The notes beneath the pieces were generated by a model. It saw only the letters and a list, made by a program, of their open reading frames with translations. It did no database searches and had not been told where the DNA came from. From Candidatus Kuenenia stuttgartensis (GTDB lineage Bacteria; Gemmatimonadota; Gemmatimonadetes; Gemmatimonadales; Gemmatimonadaceae), in NCBI GenBank assembly GCA_943330235.2, contig CALQGY020000014.1, forward strand, positions 1-50,258: 50,258 bases of DNA, given 5' to 3'. A program made the translations under genes and the position numbers. Shown here piece by piece: positions 8,186 to 14,755 of this stretch. Within the stretch, counting starts at the first letter, position 1. Each line of letters begins with the position of its first letter.

Positions 8186-8917
8186 TCACTGCGGCGGGAG
8201 AAATCCCATTTCGAGCATCATCGTCAGCATGCGCTTGATCTCAGTGCCCTGATCGACTTCGACATCATTGGCGAACTTGAACACCGTTTCGTCCTGACCG
8301 GCGCCCTGCGCGGCGAACAGCGTCCGCACCATCGTAATCGCGCCGCGATGGTGCTGCATCATAAAAGTCAGGAACAGTCGGTCGAATTCCGTGCCACGCG
8401 CCGCATCCAGCTCCTTCAACTGCGCGTCGGAGAGCATGCCCGGCATCATCGGCATGGTCATTCCCGGCATGCTCATGCCGACCATCCCGGCCATGTCGTG
8501 TCCCTTCATGTCATGCCCGGGCATGGTCACCAGACCGGTGGAATCCACCGTTGGCGTCGGCTGATTGCGGTCCTTGAGCCACATCCGCATCAGCCCGATT
8601 TCATCGGTCTGCGCATTGATGATGCGGGCCGTGAGCCGCTGCACTGACGGCGAGGCGGCGTGCGAGGGCGCCCAGCGCGCAATCGAGATGGCTTGTGCGT
8701 GATGATGAATCATCCCGCTCATGAAGTCGATGTCGGCCGTGGTGTACGGGTACCGCAGACTGTCGGCGCGCGCGCGGACGATCGCGCCGGCGTCACCCAT
8801 CTGGTAGGCCGGACGAGCGGCCGTCGCCGAGGCGCAGCCGGTGAGGAGGGCCGCGCCGACCAGCAGCATCGCGCAGCGGGCGCCCGTGGGGCGCGTCGAG
8901 AATCGGAGGGAGGGCAT
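8186..8917 (-). CDS. DUF305 (ferritin-like) lipoprotein with Met/His-rich insert
   Basis: DUF305 proteins are small exported helical proteins often tied to copper or metal handling. The start at ATG 8917 (AAGGA about 9 bases upstream) gives a lipoprotein signal, AMLLVGAALLTGC. The first half carries DIDFMSGMIHHHAQAISIARWA (HHH near residue 69), the second FLTFMMQHHRGAITMVRTLF (HH near residue 186); these are the two DUF305 helix signatures. Between them, at about residues 129-162, lies a segment of repeated MPGHDM, GHDMAGM, GMSMPGMTM and MPMMPGM, rich in Met and His, which could bind Cu(I). The gene is the probable promoter-proximal member of an operon with the LVIVD lipoprotein. Metal binding is inferred from composition and family, not shown. 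Confidence 0.87.
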   Translation of the reverse strand: MPSLRFSTRPTGARCAMLLVGAALLTGCASATAARPAYQMGDAGAIVRARADSLRYPYTTADIDFMSGMIHHHAQAISIARWAPSHAASPSVQRLTARIINAQTDEIGLMRMWLKDRNQPTPTVDSTGLVTMPGHDMKGHDMAGMVGMSMPGMTMPMMPGMLSDAQLKELDAARGTEFDRLFLTFMMQHHRGAITMVRTLFAAQGAGQDETVFKFANDVEVDQGTEIKRMLTMMLEMGFLPPQ

Positions 8918-9016
8918 GCAGAGTGATCCTTGCGCACGATGGAGCGCGGCGCGGCAGAGGGTACCAATGCCGAAATATATCGGGCCGGTCGGGTTGCTGT
9001 GCACGCCCACCCGTTC

Positions 9017-9100
9017 GACATTGTCGCGTGGGACATTGTCGCGTGGGACATTGTCGCGTGGGACATTGTCGCGTGGGACATAGTCGCGTGGGCCATAGTC
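9017..9100. repeat. 15-bp tandem array in a divergent intergenic region
   Basis: Four perfect copies of GACATTGTCGCGTGG (9017-9076), one with a single change (9077-9091) and a decayed partial copy. The array lies between the divergent DUF305 gene (start 8917) and the 9155 gene, where both promoters must be. Confidence 0.9.
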
Positions 9101-9154
9101 CATCGAGCCGTACCGGTCGTCCCTCCACCGTCCTTCACCTTGGCCCTCGTTCGT

Positions 9155-9958
9155 ATGCGCCCCGTGGTCCCTCAAGCCGTGCGCGCGCGGTGGTGGCTGG
9201 TCTGGCTGGTGGCGCTGCTCGGAGCAGGGCTTCCCGTGGGACGCGCGGGCGCGGAGTGTCTGCGTCAGGAACCGGGGTGGCTCTGGAACTACGAGGGGAC
9301 GCTGGGGGCGGCGGGGCGCGCCCGGATGACACTGGTCATCGACGGCGAGCGGGTGACTGGCGTCTATGCGCTGGCGGGTTCCGCGACGGACGTGGTGCTC
9401 ACCGGCCGGCTCACGGCGGGACGGACCCTGCGGCTCGAGGGACGGGACCCTGCGGGGCAAGTCACCGCGCGGATCACGGGCACGTTCCCCACACGCGATC
9501 CCAGCGGCCGACTGGGGGAGAGCCCACTGACCTGCGACGTGATGGCCGGGACCTGGGAGTCGCTTGCCACTCACACGCGTGTGCCGGTGCAGTTCAACCT
9601 GCAGGACGGCACCGCCGGCTCGCTGGCGCATCGCTATGCCGCGCTCGGGGTGACCGATGACGCGATCATCAATCGCACGGCGCTTCGCTGCTGGCTGGCG
9701 CTGCGCGACGGGGACCGCCAGACGTTGGCCGATCTGGTGGCGTATCCGCTCAGCGTGGTCGTGGGCGGACGCCGCCTGCGCCTGCGTACCCGCACGCAAT
9801 TCTTGGCCCGCTACGGGGCGATGATCACGCCATCCCTGCGTGCCGCGGTGCTGGCCTCGGTGCCCAGGCACCTGTTCGTCCGCGACCAGGGGGCGATGCT
9901 TGGCGCGGGCGAAATCTGGATCGGGGCGACGGGGCGGATTGTCGCGATCAACCCCTAA
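9155..9958 (+). CDS. Exported hypothetical protein
   Basis: I do not recognise a named family. The start at ATG 9155 gives a signal peptide (RARWWLVWLVALLGAGLPVGRAGAE) with cleavage near RAGA/E. Earlier in-frame codons run through the 15-bp tandem array and would encode DIVAW repeats ahead of the signal, so I rejected them. The mature protein has two parts. The first, with strands MTLVIDGERVTGVYAL, VVLTGRL, LRLEGRD and VTARITGTF, looks like a small beta-barrel and ends with a conserved-looking CDVMAGTW. The second, ALRCWLALRDGDRQTLADLVAYPLSV and RTQFLARYGAMI to GEIWIG, looks like an NTF2-like fold often found at the end of secreted proteins. Two cysteines could form a disulfide across the first part. 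The amidase gene follows after 32 bp. Confidence 0.7.
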   Translation: MRPVVPQAVRARWWLVWLVALLGAGLPVGRAGAECLRQEPGWLWNYEGTLGAAGRARMTLVIDGERVTGVYALAGSATDVVLTGRLTAGRTLRLEGRDPAGQVTARITGTFPTRDPSGRLGESPLTCDVMAGTWESLATHTRVPVQFNLQDGTAGSLAHRYAALGVTDDAIINRTALRCWLALRDGDRQTLADLVAYPLSVVVGGRRLRLRTRTQFLARYGAMITPSLRAAVLASVPRHLFVRDQGAMLGAGEIWIGATGRIVAINP

Positions 9959-9980
9959 CGGGGACGCGCTCCGCGCCGTT
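9957..9980 (+). terminator. Possible weak terminator overlapping the stop of the 9155 gene
   Basis: AACGG...CCGTT with an inner CGCG/CGCG stem and a CTC loop, followed by CTTTCCC. The stem starts within the stop codon. It is short and bulged, so the call is tentative. Confidence 0.3.
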
Positions 9981-9990
9981 CTTTCCCTAC

Positions 9991-11166
9991 ATGAGCATCC
10001 TGCATCGCGACACCCTCGGCGCCTTTTGTCGCCACACGCACGTGTCACTCGACGGCGCGGACACCGGTCCACTGGCTGGCTTGACCTTCGGCCTCAAAGA
10101 CCTCTACGACATTGCGGGCTACAAGACGGGGTTTGGGAGCCCCGATTGGCTCGCGACGCACGAGGCCGCGACCGCGACGGCGTCGGTGGCCACGCGCCTC
10201 CTCGATGCCGGCGCCAGCATGGCCGGGAAGACGCACACCGAGGAAATGGCGTTCAGCCTGACCGGCGAGAACGCCCATTATGGGACGCCGGTGAACGTGG
10301 CCGCGCCGGGGCGCATCCCCGGGGGGTCCTCCAGCGGGTCGGCGGCCGCCGTGGCGGGGCATCTGGTGGACTTCGCCATCGGAAGCGACACGGGCGGTTC
10401 GGTCCGTGGGCCGGCGAGCTTCTGCGGCGTGTACGGCATTCGTCCCACGCACGGCCGCATTGCCATGGACGGCGCCGCGCCGCTGGCACCGGGCTTCGAT
10501 ACCTGCGGCTGGTTTGCGCGCGATGCCGAGATCATGGCCCGCGTGGGTCAGCTCCTGCTGGGCGGCGTGGCCGCGACACCGGGCCGTCTCCTGCTCGCGG
10601 AAGACGCCTTTGCCTACGCCATGCCGGACGCGGCGGTCGCGCTCAAGCCGGCGCTCACCCGCGTCTCGGCGCTGCTCGGGACGCCCGAACCGGTGACGGT
10701 GAGCGCCGAGGGCTTGGCCGCGTGGTTTGAGGTCTTTCGCGTGCTGCAGTTCGGGGAGATTCAGGACGTGCACGGCGAGTGGGTGGCGCGGGTGCGCCCG
10801 ACATTCGGCCCGCAGATCGCGCCGCGCTTCGCCGCGGTGGCCAAGAGCAATCCGGACGACATCGCGCGTATGCGTCTCGCGCGCGCCGATATCGCGGCCC
10901 GACTGGATGCGATGCTGGCCGATAATGCCGTCCTGGTGCTCCCCACCATGCCCGACATTGCGCCGCTGTTGCAGTCGCCGCCCGACGACACGGTAGCGTT
11001 CCGCGAGCGCGCTCTCGGGATGCTGTGTGTCGCCGGGCTGGGCGGGCTGCCGCAGGTGACGTTGCCGTTCGTCACGTTGAACGGGTGCCCCATTGGGCTC
11101 TCGCTCATTGCGGGCCGCGGACAGGACGAGATGCTGTTGGAGATCGCGCGTCAGCTCGGGAGCTGA
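9991..11166 (+). CDS. Amidase-signature hydrolase, AMI1 (indole-3-acetamide hydrolase)-like
   Basis: This is a cytoplasmic amidase-signature enzyme hydrolysing a carboxamide to acid and ammonia through a Ser-cis-Ser-Lys triad. The triad is complete: Lys36 (LTFGLKDLYD), Ser113 (PGGSSSGSAAAVA) and Ser137 (GSDTGGSVRGPAS). These numbers coincide with those I recall for the plant AMI1 indole-3-acetamide hydrolase. The resemblance goes beyond the triad: TGFGSPDWLATHEAAT, MAFSLTGENAHYGTP, FDTCGWFARD and HGEWVARVRPTFGPQI all read like AMI1. At 391 residues it is slightly shorter than AMI1 and much shorter than bacterial GatA. It lacks the extra domains of GatA and AtzF. The gene is convergent with the sterol-desaturase-family gene, with 11 bp between stops. 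Indole-3-acetamide as substrate is inference; other small amides are possible. Confidence 0.88.
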   Translation: MSILHRDTLGAFCRHTHVSLDGADTGPLAGLTFGLKDLYDIAGYKTGFGSPDWLATHEAATATASVATRLLDAGASMAGKTHTEEMAFSLTGENAHYGTPVNVAAPGRIPGGSSSGSAAAVAGHLVDFAIGSDTGGSVRGPASFCGVYGIRPTHGRIAMDGAAPLAPGFDTCGWFARDAEIMARVGQLLLGGVAATPGRLLLAEDAFAYAMPDAAVALKPALTRVSALLGTPEPVTVSAEGLAAWFEVFRVLQFGEIQDVHGEWVARVRPTFGPQIAPRFAAVAKSNPDDIARMRLARADIAARLDAMLADNAVLVLPTMPDIAPLLQSPPDDTVAFRERALGMLCVAGLGGLPQVTLPFVTLNGCPIGLSLIAGRGQDEMLLEIARQLGS

Positions 11167-11177
11167 CGCACGATCGG

Positions 11178-12044
11178 CTAATCGATGGGCGTGTGCCGCT
11201 CGTGCCCCAGCACCGTTTCGGCACGCGTGGACCGCACCAGCGGGAAGAGCAACTGCGCCTGCCACCGCTCCGACCCGTGGCGGCGATCGTCATTGAGGCC
11301 GTAGGCGGGCGGGTACTGCCGTGTGATGCGCGCCGTCCCAAACAGCACATCCCACACGAACAGCAAGTTGCCGTAATTGCCGGTGTAGTGCCCGATGCCA
11401 TCGTCTTGCGTGAGGGCATGATGCGCGAAGTGCGTGGCGGGCGTGGAGATGGTGCGCTCCAGCACCCACGCCAGCGGACGCAACGGTCGGTAGCGATACA
11501 GCCACTGATCCCATCGTACCGACGAGTGCGCGCCGATGATGACGGCCAACTTCACCACGCTGTAGCCCACGAACACCCAGCCGAATCCCAGGTACAGCAG
11601 CGCGCCGCTGAACCAGAGCCCCGGCATCAGCAGGTAGTAGAACGCGTTGTTGCGATACACCACGCGCACACTCATGTACGCCGCCGAGTGATGGGCGCGA
11701 TGCAGCGGCCACATGACCGACGTGTGGGACAGACGATGCCAGAGGTACTGCGTGAGATCGTCGGCGATGAGCAGCGCGCCCACCATCTGCCACCACGGCC
11801 AGTCGCTGAGTGCGTCGCGGGCGTCGGGCAGCAGCCAGGCGCAGAGGGTCTTGGCGGAGGTGAAGACCAGCGTGGAGACCACGGGAAACATCACGCCCAC
11901 CGCGAGATCCAGCCGGTTGTCTTCGCGCGTGGCCTCCGGCGCGAAGAACCGCTCCAGCAGGATCTCGCCGAGCGCGAAGGCCGAAAAGATGCAGAAGACG
12001 GCCAGCAACTGCGTGGTTTGCTGCGTGAGCGCGAGAGCGGGCAT
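11178..12044 (-). CDS. Sterol desaturase / fatty acid hydroxylase family membrane protein
   Basis: This is an integral membrane di-iron oxygenase of the fatty acid hydroxylase superfamily, which hydroxylates or desaturates lipids. The His-box set is present: HRLSH (HxxxH), HRAHH (HxxHH) and, after a gap, HFAHH, following the usual order. At least four hydrophobic segments can be seen: LLAVFCIFSAFALGEILL, LAVGVMFPVVSTLVF, MVGALLIADDLTQYL, and the pair LLMPGLWFSGALLYLGFGWVFVGYSVV. The start is ATG 12044; longer frames add a non-membrane, low-quality extension. At 288 residues it is normal for bacterial members. Downstream, GIGHYTGNYGNLLFVWDVLFGTA matches the family's closing motif. The substrate is unknown; carotenoid, hopanoid and fatty-acid substrates are all used by relatives. 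Confidence 0.9.
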   Translation of the reverse strand: MPALALTQQTTQLLAVFCIFSAFALGEILLERFFAPEATREDNRLDLAVGVMFPVVSTLVFTSAKTLCAWLLPDARDALSDWPWWQMVGALLIADDLTQYLWHRLSHTSVMWPLHRAHHSAAYMSVRVVYRNNAFYYLLMPGLWFSGALLYLGFGWVFVGYSVVKLAVIIGAHSSVRWDQWLYRYRPLRPLAWVLERTISTPATHFAHHALTQDDGIGHYTGNYGNLLFVWDVLFGTARITRQYPPAYGLNDDRRHGSERWQAQLLFPLVRSTRAETVLGHERHTPID

Positions 12045-12209
12045 GAGGCGTGCTGAAGGGCGAGTCAGGGCAGCCGGTGCACGAAAGGTCGTTCGGTGTG
12101 CCAACCCGTGCAACTAAACCGCCTGCGGTGGCGTACGAGGCTCCATTCGGACACACGGGCCGCTCCACCCTCCCCCTCGGCCCGCCCGCCCTCCCCGTTT
12201 GAGATCACT

Positions 12210-13538
12210 ATGCGCCTGATCGCGTCCCGCATGGCTTCCCTCGTGCTGTTGTCGCTGGCGGCCCTATCCCCAGCGCGCGCGCAGGGAGCGCCGCCGGCCA
12301 CGCCGCCGGCCACGCCGCCGGCCATTACGGAGCTGGTGCGCGTGTTCCTCGACTGCGAGTCGCAAGGTTGCGACGATGCCTTTCTCCGCACCGAGATCAC
12401 GTGGGTGAACTTCGTGCGCGATCGCTCGGCGGCGAGCGTGTTCGTGCTGGTCACGGCGCAAACCACGGGCAGCGGCGGCCGGCACATGGTGATGAACTTT
12501 GACGGACAAGGCCCGTACGCCGGGGTGCGCGACTCGTTGAGCTACACGACGCCGCAGGGCGCCACCAATGATGAAGCCCGTCGCGCGCTCGCGCGCACGC
12601 TGTCGTTTGGATTGCTCCGCTACGCCCGCGGGACGTCGGTGGGCAACCGATTGCAGCTCACCTTGCGCGCCGCGGATGCAAACGCTGCACCGGCGCCGAC
12701 GCAAGCCACGCGCGACCGGTGGAACCTCTGGGTGTATTCGGTGGGGGCGAACGTATTTGCGAATGGCGATGACAACTATCAAAGCACCGACGTCAGTGGC
12801 TCCATCGATGCGCGGCGCGTCACGGAGCAATGGAAGCTGAGCGTGTCAGGGAACGGCAACTATTCCGCGAACTCGTTCAAGCTGACGTCCGGCACTATTG
12901 CGAATTATCAGCATTCGTTCGGCGGCCGAGGGATGGCGGTCAAGTCATTGACGCCGCACTGGTCGGCCGGACTGACCGGATCGGCACGGTCGTCCAAGTA
13001 CGAGAATTACCGGCTGGCCGTGAACGCGATGCCGGCGATTGAGTACGATGTCTTTCCGTACGCCGAGTCCACGCGACGTCAGATCATCGTGCGCTACGCG
13101 GCCGGCGTCCAGTCGTTTCGGTACGACTCGACCACCATCTTCGGCACGCGCCAGGAAACGCGTCCGTCGCATGCCCTGACGCTGGCCGCCGAGGCGCGGC
13201 AGAAGTGGGGCTCGCTCAACGTGGGGATCAGTGGCACGCAGCTGCTCGATGATCTGGCGAAGTACCACGTCGGCATCAACGGCGGAGCGTCTTGGCGCAT
13301 CGTCCGCGGCCTTGAGTTCAATGCCTTTGGGTCATACGCCGTCATTCGCGACCAACTCAACATCCCACGCGGCGAGCTGGCCGACGAAGATATTCTCATC
13401 CGGCTTCGCCAGCTCCGCTCGGGATTCAACTTCTTCGGCAGCGTGGGGCTGAGCTACACGTTTGGCTCCATGCTGAACAACGTGGTCAATCCGCGGTTCG
13501 GCGGTGGTGGCGGTGGTGGGATGATGATGCGCATGTAG
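12210..13538 (+). CDS. Outer-membrane beta-barrel family protein
   Basis: This is an exported protein with a plug-like N-terminus and a predicted beta-barrel. The ATG at 12210 gives signal MASLVLLSLAALSPARAQ. A short Pro/Ala linker built on a 12-bp repeat (ATPPATPPAI) follows. Residues about 45-150 form a periplasmic domain with cysteines CESQGC. From about residue 175 there are alternating strands typical of outer-membrane barrels: LWVYSVGANVFANGDDNYQSTDVSGSIDA, WKLSVSGNGNYSANS, FGGRGMAVKSLTPHWSAGLTGSARSSKYENY, and at the end LRSGFNFFGSVGLSYTFGS. The C-terminus is a Gly-Gly-Gly/Met tail (FGGGGGGGMMMRM) after the last strand, which is unusual since barrels normally end in an aromatic residue. 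Family and cargo are not recognised. Convergent with the CoA-transferase gene (19 bp). Confidence 0.7.
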   Translation: MRLIASRMASLVLLSLAALSPARAQGAPPATPPATPPAITELVRVFLDCESQGCDDAFLRTEITWVNFVRDRSAASVFVLVTAQTTGSGGRHMVMNFDGQGPYAGVRDSLSYTTPQGATNDEARRALARTLSFGLLRYARGTSVGNRLQLTLRAADANAAPAPTQATRDRWNLWVYSVGANVFANGDDNYQSTDVSGSIDARRVTEQWKLSVSGNGNYSANSFKLTSGTIANYQHSFGGRGMAVKSLTPHWSAGLTGSARSSKYENYRLAVNAMPAIEYDVFPYAESTRRQIIVRYAAGVQSFRYDSTTIFGTRQETRPSHALTLAAEARQKWGSLNVGISGTQLLDDLAKYHVGINGGASWRIVRGLEFNAFGSYAVIRDQLNIPRGELADEDILIRLRQLRSGFNFFGSVGLSYTFGSMLNNVVNPRFGGGGGGGMMMRM

Positions 13539-13557
13539 CCGTCCGCGGGACGTGGCG

Positions 13558-14748
13558 TCACGCAATCGCCCCCGCGCGCGACAACCCCTCCACCGCCTCG
13601 TCGGACACACCCCAGTCGCGCAGCGCCGTGCGCGTATGCGCCCCCGCATGTGGCGGCGCGCACTGAATGGCCGACGGCGTGCGCGAAAATCGCGGCGCGG
13701 GGGCCGGGTGCACCACGCCGTCCATCTGCACAAAGGTGTGACGGCTCACGTTGTGCGGATGCTGCGGCGCCTCGGCTGGTGACAGCACCGGCGCCACACA
13801 CGCATCGCTCCCCTCAAACACGGCGCACCATGCATCACGCGTGCGCGACTTGAAGAGCGATTCGAGCACGCGCTTCATCGCCGGCCACTGCGCGCGGTCC
13901 ATTTGCGCCGCAAACCGTGCGTCGTCGGTCAGCGCTAAGCGCCGCAACAGCTCCGCGTAGAACGGCGGCTCGAGCGCACCGACCGCGATGTAGGCGCCCT
14001 CCGCCGTTTCGTAGACGTTGTAGAACGGCGCGCCGCTGTCGAACAGATTTTCGCCGCGTGCGCCGCTCCATTGGCCCGATTGGCGGTATGCGTGCAGCAT
14101 GGTGCAGAGCAACGCCGAGCCGTCCACCATGGCCGCATCGACAACTTGTCCGGCACCGCTGGTGGCGCGCTCGACGAGGGCGGCCAGTACGCCGCACACC
14201 AACAGCATGCCGCCCCCGCCAAAGTCACCCAGCAGGTTGATGGGGGGTACGGGGGCCATCCCTGCGCGACCGATGGGTTCGAGTGCGCCGGCCAGTGCGA
14301 TGTAGTCGATGTCGTGGCCCACGGCGCCCGCCAGCGGACCCTCTTGGCCGTACCCCGTCATGCGTCCGTAGATGAGGCGCGCGTTGCGGGCCATGCAGGC
14401 CGCCGGACCAACGCCCAGCCGCTCCATCACGCCTGGGCGGAAGCCTTCAATGAGCACGTCCGACTGTTCGGCCAGCTGCAGCGCGAGCGCGGTGCCCTGT
14501 GGATGCTTGAGATCGATGCCCACACTGCGCCGACTGCGGTTGAGGAGATCCCACGAGGCACCCGATGTCGGATCGGCCCCGACGAGCGTGTGACGCTCGA
14601 GACGTAACACATCCGCCCCCATATCGGCCAACATCATCGCCGCGAAGGGCGCCGGGCCTAGCCCCGCGAACTCCAGCACCTTGATGCCGCGCAACGGTCC
14701 GCGCAACGGTCCGCGCAACGGTCCGCGCAACGGTCCGCGGGCGTTCAC
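13558..14748 (-). CDS. CaiB/BaiF CoA-transferase family protein, alpha-methylacyl-CoA racemase-like
   Basis: This family III protein either moves CoA between acids or, in the AMACR branch, inverts the alpha-methyl centre of acyl-CoA. The fold opening (GIKVLEFAGLGPAPFAAMMLADMGADVLRLER), a NRSRRSVGIDLKHPQG segment and IEGFRPGVMERLG are diagnostic. GHDIDYIALAGAL and INLLGDFGGGGM (Asp175) match the His and Asp acid-base residues of AMACR, which favours racemase over transferase. The N-terminus carries four perfect 12-bp repeats encoding (GPLR)4 before the usual GIKVLEF start, an unusual extension. I place the start at GTG 14748, 8 bases after the stop of the upstream gene; GTG 14784 would overlap that gene. 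No ATG is available. Co-directional and probably co-transcribed with the 14756 gene, although their activities have no obvious link. Confidence 0.86.
   Translation of the reverse strand: MNARGPLRGPLRGPLRGPLRGIKVLEFAGLGPAPFAAMMLADMGADVLRLERHTLVGADPTSGASWDLLNRSRRSVGIDLKHPQGTALALQLAEQSDVLIEGFRPGVMERLGVGPAACMARNARLIYGRMTGYGQEGPLAGAVGHDIDYIALAGALEPIGRAGMAPVPPINLLGDFGGGGMLLVCGVLAALVERATSGAGQVVDAAMVDGSALLCTMLHAYRQSGQWSGARGENLFDSGAPFYNVYETAEGAYIAVGALEPPFYAELLRRLALTDDARFAAQMDRAQWPAMKRVLESLFKSRTRDAWCAVFEGSDACVAPVLSPAEAPQHPHNVSRHTFVQMDGVVHPAPAPRFSRTPSAIQCAPPHAGAHTRTALRDWGVSDEAVEGLSRAGAIA
14689..14736. repeat. 12-bp tandem array, in frame in the CoA-transferase N-terminus
   Basis: Four perfect copies of GCGCAACGGTCC. 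On the coding (-) strand they encode GPLR repeated four times directly ahead of the conserved Rossmann-like start of the enzyme. Confidence 0.93.
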
Positions 14749-14755
14749 CGGGTGC

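Noticed and set aside
8930..9154. N-terminal DIVAW-repeat extension of the exported protein
   Set aside because: It would read through the 15-bp tandem array ahead of a normal signal peptide. ATG 9155 gives a proper exported protein, so the repeat is taken as non-coding.
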